Below are positions 42,975 through 52,125 of a stretch of 64,000 nt of DNA, piece after piece. Numbering within the stretch: the first letter of the stretch is position 1; each line of letters opens with the position of its first letter. The DNA comes from Taklimakanibacter sp021828105. Lineage in GTDB: Bacteria; Pseudomonadota; Alphaproteobacteria; Rhizobiales; Aestuariivirgaceae. Both the position numbers and the translations under genes were made by a program. Where the stretch lies: the NCBI GenBank assembly GCA_021828105.1, contig JAKATG010000017.1, positions 62,001 through 126,000 on the forward strand, written 5' to 3'. The notes under the pieces are model-generated. The model had not been told where the DNA came from and did no database searches. It was given only the letters and a program-made list of their open reading frames with translations.

Positions 42975-45932
42975 CTAATGCGCCTCTTCCCAATTGAGGG
43001 CGGCGCGGGCGTCGACGGCAAGCGGCACGGCGAGCTTGATGGCGGGCTCGGGCGCCTTCTCCATCACCTCTTTCACCACCTTCTTCACCGCCTCGACCTC
43101 TTGGTCGATGCTCTCGAAGATCAGTTCGTCATGCACCTGGAGGAGCATGCGGGCGCCGAGCCCCGCCTTCGCTAAGGCGTCCGGCATGCGGACCATGGCG
43201 CGGCGGATGATGTCCGCGGCCGCCCCCTGGATCGGCGCATTGATCGCGGCGCGCTCCATGAAGGAACGCTCCGATGCATTGGGTGATGTAATGCGCGGGA
43301 AGTGGCAGCGCCTGCCGAAGATCGTCTCGACATAGCCCTTCTCGCGCGCCGCCTTCCGCGTCGAATCCATGTAATCCTTGATGCCGGGAAAGCGCTGGAA
43401 ATAGGTCTTGATGTAATTGCCCGCCTCCTCGCGCGAGATGGTGAGCTGGTTGGCGAGGCCGAAGGCCGAGATGCCGTAGATGATGCCGAAATTGATCGCC
43501 TTGGCCTGCCGGCGGATCAGCGGATCCATGCCTTTCACCGGCACGCCGAACATCTCCGATGCCGTCATCGCATGGATGTCGAGGCCTTCGGCGAAGGCCT
43601 TGCGCAATTGCGGGATGTCGGCGACATGCGCCAGCACGCGCAATTCGATCTGGCTGTAATCGGCGCTGACCAGCTTCGAGCCCTTGGGCGCGATGAAGGC
43701 GGTGCGGATCCGGCGGCCTTCCTCGGTCCTGACCGGGATGTTCTGCAGATTGGGTTCGTTGGAGGAGAGACGCCCGGTCGAGGTCGCGGCCAGCGCATAG
43801 GAAGTGTGGACGCGGCCGGTATCGGGATTGATGTAAGCCGGCAGCGCATCGGTATAGGTCGAGCGCAGCTTGGAGAGCTGGCGCCAGTCGAGCACCTTGC
43901 GGGCGAGGTCGATCCCCTGGCTCGCCAAATCCTCCAGCACATCGGAATCGGTGCTCCAGGCGCCGGTCTGGGTCTTGCGCCCGCCCGGCAGACCCATGCG
44001 GCCGAAGAGGATGTCGCCCAGTTGCTTGGGTGAGCCGATGTTGAAATTCTCACCCGCGAGCGCGTAGATCTCCTTCTCGATCTTGCCGCCCGCCGTGGCG
44101 AATTCGCCGGACAGCCTGGCAAGCACGGCGCGATCGACCAGGATGCCTTCGCGCTCCATGCAGGCCAGAACCTGAACCAGCGGACGCTCGAGCGTCTGAT
44201 AGACGGTGGTCTTGCCCTCGCGCGCCAGGCGCTCGCGGAACAGGAGCCAGAGCCTGAAGGTGATGTCGGCGGCTTCCGCGGCATAATGGGTGGCGCGGTC
44301 GAGCGGCACCTTGTCGAAGCTCACTGCCGATTTGCCGGTGCCCGCAACATCCTTATAGGCGATGGGCTTGTGGCCGAGATGCTTTTGCGCAAGCTCGTCC
44401 CGGCCATGGCCGTTGAGGCCGCTTTCGAGCGCATAGGACATGAGCATCGTGTCCTCGATCGCGGCAATCTCGATGCCGAGACGGCGGAAGACGAGGGCGC
44501 CGGATTTGAGATTCTGCCCGATCTTGAGGATCGCCGGATCTTCGAGCACGGGTTTCAGCAGAGTGATGAGATCGGCGAGCGGCAATTGCTTGATCTCATT
44601 GCCGCCGAAGTCGAGCCCGTCGCCGGTACGATGGCCGACCGGAACATAGCCGGCCTCGCCCGGCGCCACGCTGAGCGCCAGGCCGGCAAGGCTCGCCTGC
44701 ATGGGATCGAAGGCCGTCGTCTCGATGTCGAGCGCCACCTGGCCTTCTTCATAGATGCGGGCCACCCAGCGCTCGAGTCCGTCCTTGTCGATGACCGTCT
44801 CATAGTCGTCATATTTGACCGCGGTGGCCTTGAGCCTCTCCGCCACCGAGACTTTGGGCTTCTCCTCGACCGCGGCGAAGACCGTCCTGGTCGCCTCATG
44901 CTGGGGATCGGCTTTGCGCTTCTCCGGCCGCTGCGGGGCCGCCGATGCCGGCGCCGGAGTCGTCCCCACGGCCGATCCTTCCGGCGGCCAGCCCTTGACC
45001 ACGACGGGGACGGCATCGATCTCGGCCGCATCGGCCGCGAGATCGCTGGCGACGCGGCGCATCAGGGAGGAGAATTCCATCGTCTTGCAGAAGCCGATGA
45101 GATCCGACGCGCGCGGTTCCTCGACCAGAAATGAATCAATCGCATGCTCGACCGGTACCCGATCCTCGAGCGTCACCAGTTTCTTCGAGATGCGCGCCTG
45201 CTCGGCGAACTCGATGAGATTCTCGCGCCGCTTGGCCTGCTTGATCTCGGAGGCTTTGGTGAGAAGGGTTTCGAGATCGCCGAATTCGGTGATGAGCTGG
45301 GCGCCGGTCTTGACGCCGATGCCCGGCACGCCCGGCACGTTGTCGACCGAATCGCCGGCCAGCGCCTGGACATCGACGACCTTGTCGGGCTTGACGCCGA
45401 ATTTCTCAAAAACTTCCGGCTCGCCGATCTCCTTGTCCTTCATCGTGTCGTACAGCTTCACCTTGGCATTCACGAGCTGCATGAGGTCCTTGTCGGAGGA
45501 GACGATACGGACAGTCGCTCCCACCTCCGCCGCCTGCCGCGCATAGGTGGCGATGAGGTCGTCGGCTTCGTAATCGTCCTGCTCGATGCAGGCGACATTG
45601 AACGCGCGGGTCGCTTGCCGGATCAGGCCGAATTGCGGAATGAGATCGGCCGGCGGGTCGGGCCGGTGCGCCTTGTAATCGGCATAGATGCGCTTGCGGA
45701 AAGTCTGTTCCGACTTGTCGAAGATGACGGCGAGATGGGTGGGCTTCTCGCCCGCCTTCATCTCCTTCATCAGCTTCCACAGCATGTTGCAGAAGCCGGT
45801 GACGGCCCCGACGGGCAGCCCGTCGCTCTTGCGGGTCAGGGGCGGGAGCGCGTGATAGGCGCGGAAAATGTAGCCGGAACCGTCGATCAGATAGACATGA
45901 TCGCCGGATTTAAGGGGGCGATGTTGGGACAT
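42975..45932 (-). CDS. polA: DNA polymerase I
   Basis: The 985-residue protein has three domains in order. The 5'-3' exonuclease (residues 1-290) includes DGSGYIFRAYHAL. The 3'-5' exonuclease (about 370-560) has LDIETTAFD near 400-409, retaining the Asp and Glu of motif I and so probably active. The polymerase (570-985) has SADYSQIELRVLAH (motif A), RRQAKAINFGIIYG (motif B, O helix) and LLQVHDELIFE (motif C). It repairs DNA and replaces Okazaki primers. An insert rich in Pro/Ala separates domains at about 310-340. Confidence 0.98.
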   Translation of the reverse strand: MSQHRPLKSGDHVYLIDGSGYIFRAYHALPPLTRKSDGLPVGAVTGFCNMLWKLMKEMKAGEKPTHLAVIFDKSEQTFRKRIYADYKAHRPDPPADLIPQFGLIRQATRAFNVACIEQDDYEADDLIATYARQAAEVGATVRIVSSDKDLMQLVNAKVKLYDTMKDKEIGEPEVFEKFGVKPDKVVDVQALAGDSVDNVPGVPGIGVKTGAQLITEFGDLETLLTKASEIKQAKRRENLIEFAEQARISKKLVTLEDRVPVEHAIDSFLVEEPRASDLIGFCKTMEFSSLMRRVASDLAADAAEIDAVPVVVKGWPPEGSAVGTTPAPASAAPQRPEKRKADPQHEATRTVFAAVEEKPKVSVAERLKATAVKYDDYETVIDKDGLERWVARIYEEGQVALDIETTAFDPMQASLAGLALSVAPGEAGYVPVGHRTGDGLDFGGNEIKQLPLADLITLLKPVLEDPAILKIGQNLKSGALVFRRLGIEIAAIEDTMLMSYALESGLNGHGRDELAQKHLGHKPIAYKDVAGTGKSAVSFDKVPLDRATHYAAEAADITFRLWLLFRERLAREGKTTVYQTLERPLVQVLACMEREGILVDRAVLARLSGEFATAGGKIEKEIYALAGENFNIGSPKQLGDILFGRMGLPGGRKTQTGAWSTDSDVLEDLASQGIDLARKVLDWRQLSKLRSTYTDALPAYINPDTGRVHTSYALAATSTGRLSSNEPNLQNIPVRTEEGRRIRTAFIAPKGSKLVSADYSQIELRVLAHVADIPQLRKAFAEGLDIHAMTASEMFGVPVKGMDPLIRRQAKAINFGIIYGISAFGLANQLTISREEAGNYIKTYFQRFPGIKDYMDSTRKAAREKGYVETIFGRRCHFPRITSPNASERSFMERAAINAPIQGAAADIIRRAMVRMPDALAKAGLGARMLLQVHDELIFESIDQEVEAVKKVVKEVMEKAPEPAIKLAVPLAVDARAALNWEEAH

Positions 45933-45956
45933 GCCCCCTATATGCCACCCTAATCC

Positions 45957-47024
45957 TCAGGCTTCCAGCCTTCCCCGCCGGCTGCTGACAAGTTCTGGCT
46001 GAACGGCTTTCTGACGCGGCGTCGCGGGGATCTTGACCCATTGCGGGCGGCGGAACAGGAAGCTCAAGGGCGTATGGCGCACCGCCCAGAAAAGGAGCAC
46101 CGGCCCCACCACGCCAGCCGTCGTGACGATGATGGAGACGGTGCCCAAGTCCTGGATCACGCCCGTCTTGAGGAGGAGGGTGCGGGTCGCCGCCATGAAC
46201 ATGAAGAAGGAGAGATAGATGACGATCGAATTCTCGCCGCAATAGCGGATGGGCGAAGCGATCTTGAAGCGCGAGAGGAAGACGCCCATGGCGATGACGG
46301 CGCCGGCGCCGATGAAGCCCAAGATGAGGCCGATGCCCGGCAGATGCGATGCGCCATTGTCGACCAGGATCGCATTGATGACCGCCCAGATGGCGAGGCC
46401 GCCCAATATGCCGATGGGGTTGAGACCGCTCACTTCACGCGCATAGGCGAAGACATGATTGGCGAGCCAGTAGCCGGTGAAGAAATAGACGAAACGGTTG
46501 GCGAACTCATCGATGACGAGCCAGCCGGTATGGATGGAGACCAGCTGCAGCACGCAGCCCATGGCGAAGACGAGAACGGGCGGCAGCGGGCGCAGGAGCT
46601 TCGTCACGACGAAGAAGATGGCGAGGAGATAGATGAACCACAAAGTGCCATAGGGCTGGATGAGCCCCATTGCATAGGCTTCGAGGGTCGCCATCGCCCC
46701 TTCGCTGGAATAGAGGCCCCAGCATTTCATGCCGAACTGGATGGTCATCCACAGGATGTAGAAATAAGCGAAATGCACGAGCTTGGTGTCGAGATACTGG
46801 CGCCAGGGGCGGTCGATGCGGCTCGCGAGGAACAGTCCCGAGATCAGAAAGAAGTCCGGCATGCGGAAGGGCCTGGCCCATTCGACGAAGCCGTTGAGCC
46901 AGGAAAGCTCGCTGGCCGCCTTCTCGACGCCCAGCGTCGAATGCATCATCACGACCAGAATGATACAGATGCCCTTGGCGTAATCGACCCAGTCGACCCG
47001 CTCCGCCTTTATTCCTGCTGACAT
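45957..47024 (-). CDS. Acyltransferase family membrane protein (OpgC/OafA-like)
   Basis: The 355-residue polytopic protein begins with RVDWVDYAKGICIILVVMMH, the acyltransferase-3 signature whose histidine is catalytic. MPDFFLISGLFLASRID is the second conserved region. About ten helices follow. Members transfer acyl groups to sugars of the surface or periplasm. Start 47024 follows GGGAGAGG. It is downstream of nothing obvious and 25 bases before polA converges or follows on the same strand. Confidence 0.87.
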   Translation of the reverse strand: MSAGIKAERVDWVDYAKGICIILVVMMHSTLGVEKAASELSWLNGFVEWARPFRMPDFFLISGLFLASRIDRPWRQYLDTKLVHFAYFYILWMTIQFGMKCWGLYSSEGAMATLEAYAMGLIQPYGTLWFIYLLAIFFVVTKLLRPLPPVLVFAMGCVLQLVSIHTGWLVIDEFANRFVYFFTGYWLANHVFAYAREVSGLNPIGILGGLAIWAVINAILVDNGASHLPGIGLILGFIGAGAVIAMGVFLSRFKIASPIRYCGENSIVIYLSFFMFMAATRTLLLKTGVIQDLGTVSIIVTTAGVVGPVLLFWAVRHTPLSFLFRRPQWVKIPATPRQKAVQPELVSSRRGRLEA

Positions 47025-47174
47025 GTCGCCTCTCCCTGTGCCAATGCGGCACGGTCTTTGGCCCTGTCCGGCAAGGACCGTGCCGAGAGACCTCGCCCTT
47101 TGTTGCCCTTGCGACAATTTTCTTTATTTCCGGGCCCCGGGAGCGCAGACTGAACGGGGGCGAGGGCCTGTGCC

Positions 47175-48479
47175 ATGCGGGGTATCCGAGGTCTCTTCAC
47201 CGTCTTTCTGTTATCCGGGCTGGGATGGTCGGCCGCGCAAGCGGAAGACGAGCGCGCGAGCCCATCGCCTTCCCTCACTTTGGCCGCGGTCGAGGCGGGC
47301 ACCGGTTTGGCCGCGGCCAGCAAGGGCCATGGGCTGCATGCGGCCGCGATCTACAACCGGCCCAAGGCGGCGAAACTGCTGGTCGCCCGGGGCATGCCGG
47401 TCGACATGCGCAATGAAGGCGGCCTGACGCCCCTGATGGTCGCCGCCACCTTCGGCAATGTCGAAGTGGCCGAGGTGCTGATCGCTGCGGGCGCCGACCT
47501 AACCCTTCGCAATCCTGCCGGCCATGCGGCCCTCCATATCGCCGCCCTTGCCGGACAAGCCCCTGTGGCGCAGCTGCTTCTCGCCCATGGCGCCGACAGC
47601 GCGCTGCGCGCCGAGGCCCAGGGCGAGACACCGCTCCATTTCGCCGCCTCGCTTGGCCGCGCGAAAGTGATCGCCGTGCTGGCGGCCCATGGCGCCCCGC
47701 TCGATGCCACCGACAATGACGGCGTGACGCCACTGCAATATGCGCGGCGCCGCCTCCAGATGCGCGCGGTCGAGGCGCTGACCCAACTCGGCGCGCGTGT
47801 CGACGGGCTGCATGATGCGGTGAATGCCGGCGACGTCGCGCGCGTCATCGAGCTCATCGCCAAGGGCGCGGATGTGAATGCGCCCGATCTCTTCGGCACG
47901 CCCTTGCACCTGGCTGCGGCCAAAGGCCGGACCGGCATCGCGGTGATCCTCATCGATCGCGGCGCCGATCTCGAAGCCGTGGGCGAGCCCGAGGGCGCTC
48001 ATCCCTTGCACACGGCCGCCCTCAATGGCGAGGACGAGGTGGCGGCCCTCCTCATCGAACGCGGCGCGAAAGTCGATGCGCGTGACGTAGCAGGCCGCAC
48101 GCCCCTGATGGTGGCGGCGGGCTTTCTCAAGCCGGATGTGGCGCGGTTGCTGCTGGCGCAGGGCGCCGATGTCCGCGCCATGGACAGCGTGTGGGGCGAC
48201 ACCCCGATCCACTACGCGGCCTGTTCCGACGATCTCGAAACGGCGCGTTTGCTCTTGCGCCACGGCGCCGATGTCAATGCCCGCAGCGGTGGCAATGGCG
48301 CAACGCCGCTCCACTACGCCGCGGGCAAAGGCAAGATCGAGATGGTCGAACTGCTGCTCAAGGAAGGCGGCCAGCCCGACATTTCCGACAAGGCTGGATG
48401 GCTGCCTTACACGACGGCGAACAACAGCCGCCACGAACATGTGGCGCAATGGCTGCGCCGCCTCGCCGACGAAAAGTGA
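47175..48479 (+). CDS. Exported ankyrin-repeat protein
   Basis: The 434-residue protein has a signal peptide ending AAQAED and about eleven ankyrin repeats from residue 50 to the C-terminus. Typical consensus pieces are GLTPLMVAATFGNVEVAEVL, GETPLHFAASLGRAKVIAVL, GTPLHLAAAKGRTGIAVILI and ATPLHYAAGKGKIEMVELLL. The repeats are unusually regular. Ankyrin repeats bind proteins; export to the periplasm is common in proteobacteria, where some relatives accompany catalase. No partner is visible here. Confidence 0.9.
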   Translation: MRGIRGLFTVFLLSGLGWSAAQAEDERASPSPSLTLAAVEAGTGLAAASKGHGLHAAAIYNRPKAAKLLVARGMPVDMRNEGGLTPLMVAATFGNVEVAEVLIAAGADLTLRNPAGHAALHIAALAGQAPVAQLLLAHGADSALRAEAQGETPLHFAASLGRAKVIAVLAAHGAPLDATDNDGVTPLQYARRRLQMRAVEALTQLGARVDGLHDAVNAGDVARVIELIAKGADVNAPDLFGTPLHLAAAKGRTGIAVILIDRGADLEAVGEPEGAHPLHTAALNGEDEVAALLIERGAKVDARDVAGRTPLMVAAGFLKPDVARLLLAQGADVRAMDSVWGDTPIHYAACSDDLETARLLLRHGADVNARSGGNGATPLHYAAGKGKIEMVELLLKEGGQPDISDKAGWLPYTTANNSRHEHVAQWLRRLADEK

Positions 48480-48482
48480 ACC

Positions 48483-49166
48483 TCACTCAGCCGCCTGGCG
48501 CTGGCGCAGCAGATTGGCTTCCACCGAACGGAGATGCCGGTCCATGGCCAGAGCCGCCGCCTTGAGATCGCGCTCGGTGATCGCCTCGACCAATAGCTCA
48601 TGCTCATGGAAGCTGTGGTGATCGGGCGGCGGGCGCATGCCATTGTGGCGCAACCTTCCCCAGACAACGGCGCGCCGCACGGCATTGAGGGTGTCGAACA
48701 GGGCGATCAGCACCGTATTGTGCGACGCTTCCGCCACCAGCCGGTGCAGGCGGTTGTCGCAATTCTCATATTGGCGCCAGGTCTCGGCAAGGCGCGAGGC
48801 CTCGAGGCACTGACGCATCTCGGCGATGTCGGCGGAGGTCGCATGCAGTGCCGCCTCGCGGGCGAGGATCGGCTCGATCGCCAGGCGCGCCTCCATGATC
48901 TCGCGCGGATTGCTGGCGGCGGCGAGATCGGCGACGGTCTTGAACTCCTCGACGGGGCGGGCGCCGATGAACGTGCCCTTGCCGACATGGCGCCACAGTT
49001 CGCCATTGCCTTCGAGAACCGCGAGCGCCTTGCGCAACTCGCCGCGCGACACGCCGAGCAGGTCGCAAAGCTCGCGTTCCGGCGGCAATTGCGCGTTCGC
49101 CGGCAGATCATGCTGGGCGAGATACGCCCGCAGCTGCGTCAAGGCGCCCCCAACCTCATCGCTCAT
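48483..49166 (-). CDS. GntR-family regulator, FadR/FCD subfamily
   Basis: The 227-residue protein has an N-terminal winged helix (PPERELCDLLGVSRGELRKA, LEGNGELWRHVGKGTFIG) and a C-terminal all-helical FCD domain with conserved EARLAIEP, DNRLHRLVAEASHN and HHSFHEHELLVEAI, whose histidines and aspartate bind a metal and a carboxylate ligand. It is divergent from the ABC importer genes and probably represses them through the dyad at 49264-49282. Confidence 0.93.
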   Translation of the reverse strand: MSDEVGGALTQLRAYLAQHDLPANAQLPPERELCDLLGVSRGELRKALAVLEGNGELWRHVGKGTFIGARPVEEFKTVADLAAASNPREIMEARLAIEPILAREAALHATSADIAEMRQCLEASRLAETWRQYENCDNRLHRLVAEASHNTVLIALFDTLNAVRRAVVWGRLRHNGMRPPPDHHSFHEHELLVEAITERDLKAAALAMDRHLRSVEANLLRQRQAAE

Positions 49167-49257
49167 CGTCCCAGGGTCCCGAGCCCCATTTGTCCGTCCG
49201 GCCTGCGCATAGGAGCTTCACCTTTTGCCGTCAATATTCTTGACCAATCTTCTTTTC

Positions 49258-49286
49258 TTGTCAAACCAATCTAGAATTGGTTAAAT
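49258..49286 (+). promoter_or_regulatory. Promoter with a GntR-type operator in the spacer
   Basis: TTGTCA (49258-49263) and TTAAAT (49281-49286) are separated by 17 bases, a good sigma-70 layout for the importer operon starting at 49368. The spacer holds a perfect dyad AACCAAT-CTAGA-ATTGGTT (49264-49282). A bound repressor would block polymerase. The neighbouring divergent FCD-type GntR gene is the obvious ligand-responsive repressor. A half-site-like ACCAATC also occurs at 49243-49249. Confidence 0.7.
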
Positions 49287-49367
49287 TCTCCTCGGGTACC
49301 CGAAAGACGCGGAATGCGCGAGCGGTCGCCCCAGCAATTGATCGAGAAGCACATGGGAGGTCTTCAG

Positions 49368-50351
49368 ATGAAACCAATTCCAAGAATCCTGTCAGGCCTC
49401 GCCGCCGCAGGCTTCATGCTCACTTTGGCGGTCACGGCGGAAGCGGCCGAGAAAGTGCGCGTGGCGCTGGGCGATGTCGTCTCGGTCGAGACGCTCGCTT
49501 TCGTGGTGGCGATGGAACGCGCCAAGGACCGCGGCGTCGATTACGAGCTCACTTCCTTTGCCAAGGAGGAGCTTGCCATCCAGTCGATGATCAATGGCCA
49601 GTCGGACCTGGGCGTCGGCACGCCCTATGCCGTGATCCAGAAGTCCAAGCTGCCGCTCAAGAACATCTATCAGATGTCGCGGCTCGTCTTCTTCCCGGTC
49701 GCGTCCAAGGAATACAAGACCTGGAAGGACATGAACGGCCAGCCCATCACCTTCCATGCCCGCGGCACCGGCACCGAGGCGATCGGCAATATCATCGCCA
49801 AGCGCGAGGGCATCGAATTCGGCGAGAGAAGCTACGTGCCGGGCTCCGAGAACCGCATCATCGCCATGATGAACGGGCAGATCAAGGCGACCGTCGTCGA
49901 TCTCGCCAACAAGAATGTGCTGCTGGCGAAAGCCGGCGACCGCTTCCATGTGCTGCCGGGGCTCGAGGAGCCGGCGAGCGACGAGCTCGTCTTCGCCAGC
50001 GAGGCCTGGCTCAAGGACAATCGCGAGACGGCCAATATCATCGTCGAGGAGCTGCACAAGTTATGGCGCGAGATGAAGGCCAATCCGGCCATCATCGAGA
50101 CCGAGCGCGCCAAGCGCAATCTGATCGCCGACCAGCCGAAGGAAGTGCTCGCCGAAGTCGTGCCCTTCTATACCGAGGCGACCAAGGAGGGCGTCTATGC
50201 GCCCCTCGAAAACCCCGCCGACGTGGCCAAGGTCGATTTCCTCTTCTACACCGAAGCGGGCATGATGGAAGGATCGGCCGAGACGCTGAAGGTCGAGGAA
50301 TTCTGGGACCTGGGCCCGCTCGAGGCCGCGAAGAAGAAACTCGGCGATTGA
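49368..50351 (+). CDS. NitT/TauT-type ABC transporter substrate-binding protein
   Basis: The 327-residue exported protein has a signal peptide (residues 1-24, ending AEAAE). EKVRVALGDVVSVETLAFVV and AIQSMINGQSDLGVGTPYAV are typical of SsuA/ThiY-like binding proteins. GGGAGG lies just upstream of the ATG. It leads an operon with two permeases, one ATPase and an FAH hydrolase. The ligand is not evident; the FAH enzyme suggests an organic acid, such as an aromatic or keto acid, rather than sulfonate. Confidence 0.88.
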   Translation: MKPIPRILSGLAAAGFMLTLAVTAEAAEKVRVALGDVVSVETLAFVVAMERAKDRGVDYELTSFAKEELAIQSMINGQSDLGVGTPYAVIQKSKLPLKNIYQMSRLVFFPVASKEYKTWKDMNGQPITFHARGTGTEAIGNIIAKREGIEFGERSYVPGSENRIIAMMNGQIKATVVDLANKNVLLAKAGDRFHVLPGLEEPASDELVFASEAWLKDNRETANIIVEELHKLWREMKANPAIIETERAKRNLIADQPKEVLAEVVPFYTEATKEGVYAPLENPADVAKVDFLFYTEAGMMEGSAETLKVEEFWDLGPLEAAKKKLGD

Positions 50352-50360
50352 CTTGATCCT

Positions 50361-50506
50361 CTCTCCCCCTGCGGGGAAGAGGGTTAGGGTGAGGGGGAAG
50401 CAGCGGAAAGGTTAGTCGGCGATGCAAGAAGCAATTCACGTCTGTTCCCCCTCACCCTCCCATTGCTGCGCAATGGGTCCCTCCCTCTCCCCCGGAGGGG
50501 GCGAGG
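50361..50506. repeat. GC-rich palindromic element between binding-protein and permease genes
   Basis: AGGGTGAGGGGGAA (50386-50399) and TTCCCCCTCACCCT (50445-50458) are a perfect 14-bp inverted pair. Inner and outer hairpins such as CCCATTGCTGCGCAATGGG and CTCTCCCCCGGAGGGGGCGAG add to it. A related element lies at 62713-62788. It occupies the gap after the binding-protein gene and may attenuate downstream expression. Its last GAGGG serves as the ribosome site of the permease gene at 50514. Confidence 0.75.
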
Positions 50507-50513
50507 GTAATCC

Positions 50514-51326
50514 ATGACTCTCATCGCCGAGACGAAGCTCCATCATCGGGCCGGATCCACCTGGGGAGATCTCCTCACCCATCCGGCTGTCCTGTGGCTC
50601 GTCTCGGCGGTGATCGTCGCTGCGAGCTGGGAGATCGCCGGGCGCTGGCCGATCAGCCCGGCTTTCCCGCCTTTCTCCGACACCATGGCGGCACTCTTGG
50701 GCCTCATCGCCGACGGCTCGCTCGGCAAGGCGCTGCTCATCACGCTGAAGCCGCTCGCCATCGGCCTCATCGCCTCGATCACTGTGGGTGTGGGCCTCGG
50801 CGTCCTGATGGGCCTTAACCGCTTCGCCGAGTGGCTGGGCTCGCCCGTCTTCGTCATCGCGCAATCGGCGCCGCTCGCCGCCCTCATCCCGATCCTCACT
50901 TTCGCCTATGGCATCGGCTTGACCGCGAAAGTGCTGACCGTCTGCATCATGGCCATGCCGGTCATCGTGCTGAACTCGCTCAATGCGGTGCGCCACACGC
51001 CGCAGACATTGCTCGACATGGGCCATGCCTTCCTTGCCTCGCGCCGGCAGATCATCTTCAAGATCATCCTGCCGGCCGCGAGCCCCGTGATCTTCGCCGG
51101 CTTGCGGCTCGGCTGCGCGGCGGGCTTCATCGGCGTGGTCCTGGCCGAGCTCCTCATCACGCCGACCGGCATCGGCGACATCATCACCTACAACCAGTCG
51201 GTGGCCGAATATGAGAAGATGTATGCGGCGATCTTCGCCATCATCGCGCTGTCGGTGCTGTTCATTTCAGGCTTGGAGATCATCGAGACCACCTTGTTCC
51301 GCCCTGAGAAAAGAGGCCGCTCATGA
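50514..51326 (+). CDS. ABC transporter permease (NitT/TauT type), first
   Basis: The 270-residue inner-membrane protein has about six helices. The cytosolic coupling loop is HTPQTLLDMGHAFLASRRQ followed by IIFKIILPAASPVIFAGLRL, the EAA-like motif of NitT/TauT permeases. It overlaps the ATPase gene by ATGA. The presence of two different permeases suggests a heterodimeric channel. Confidence 0.9.
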   Translation: MTLIAETKLHHRAGSTWGDLLTHPAVLWLVSAVIVAASWEIAGRWPISPAFPPFSDTMAALLGLIADGSLGKALLITLKPLAIGLIASITVGVGLGVLMGLNRFAEWLGSPVFVIAQSAPLAALIPILTFAYGIGLTAKVLTVCIMAMPVIVLNSLNAVRHTPQTLLDMGHAFLASRRQIIFKIILPAASPVIFAGLRLGCAAGFIGVVLAELLITPTGIGDIITYNQSVAEYEKMYAAIFAIIALSVLFISGLEIIETTLFRPEKRGRS

Positions 51327-52117
51327 GCCCGCAAGCTGCCCGCAAGGCTGAGCCCGCATCCCGGCCGATGGTCCAGGTGCACCGCGTGTCGAAGATCTAT
51401 CCGGGCGGCGTCGAGGCGCTCTCCGGCATCTCGGTCGACTTCCCGGAAGGCCAGCTCACCTCGCTGCTCGGACCTTCCGGCTGCGGCAAGACCACCTTGC
51501 TCAAGATCATCGCCGGCCTCATCCCCGCGACCTCGGGTCTGGTCGAAGTGGACGGCAAGACGGTGACCGGACCCGGACCCGAGCGCGCTTTCGTGTTCCA
51601 GGATTTTGCGCTCATGCCCTGGGCCACCGTGATGCGCAATGTCGCCTTCGGCCTCGAGCTCAAGGGCGTGGCGCAGAGCGAGCGCGAGGCGGTGGCGGAG
51701 AAATATATCGCGAGCGTCGGCCTCAAAGGTTTCGAGCGCGCCTTTCCGCATGAGCTTTCGGGCGGCATGCGCCAGCGTGTCGGCCTTGCCCGGGCCCTCT
51801 GCGTCAATGCCAAGGTGCTGCTCATGGACGAGCCCTTCTCGGCGGTCGATGAGCAGACCAGGCGCAAATTCCAGGAGGACCTGCTCGAGCTCATCGCGCG
51901 CGAGCACAAGACGTTCCTGTTCGTGACCCATTCGATCGAGGAGGCGGTCTATGTATCGGACCGCATCGTCACCCTGTCGCGCCGACCGAGCCAGGTCTCG
52001 TCCATCGTCGAGCCGCAGATCGCGCGCGGTCGCGATCCCGACCAGATCCGCCGCGACTCCGCCTATCTCGATACGGTGGAGACGATCTGGCAGAGCCTCA
52101 AGCGCTATCTCGACTGA
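51323..52117 (+). CDS. ABC transporter ATP-binding protein (NitT/TauT type)
   Basis: The 264-residue ATPase has LLGPSGCGKTTLLKIIAG (Walker A), LSGGMRQRVGLARALC (signature) and VLLMDEPFSAVDEQTR (Walker B), followed by VTHSIEEAVYVSDRI with the switch histidine. It overlaps the first permease by four bases and lies nine bases from the second. It energises the importer at the cytosolic face. Confidence 0.95.
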   Translation: MSPQAARKAEPASRPMVQVHRVSKIYPGGVEALSGISVDFPEGQLTSLLGPSGCGKTTLLKIIAGLIPATSGLVEVDGKTVTGPGPERAFVFQDFALMPWATVMRNVAFGLELKGVAQSEREAVAEKYIASVGLKGFERAFPHELSGGMRQRVGLARALCVNAKVLLMDEPFSAVDEQTRRKFQEDLLELIAREHKTFLFVTHSIEEAVYVSDRIVTLSRRPSQVSSIVEPQIARGRDPDQIRRDSAYLDTVETIWQSLKRYLD

Positions 52118-52125
52118 GGAGGGCC

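Noticed and set aside
50361..50506. CRISPR-like repeated block
   Set aside because: The repeats are inverted and variable in spacing with no regular spacers; this is a palindromic intergenic element.
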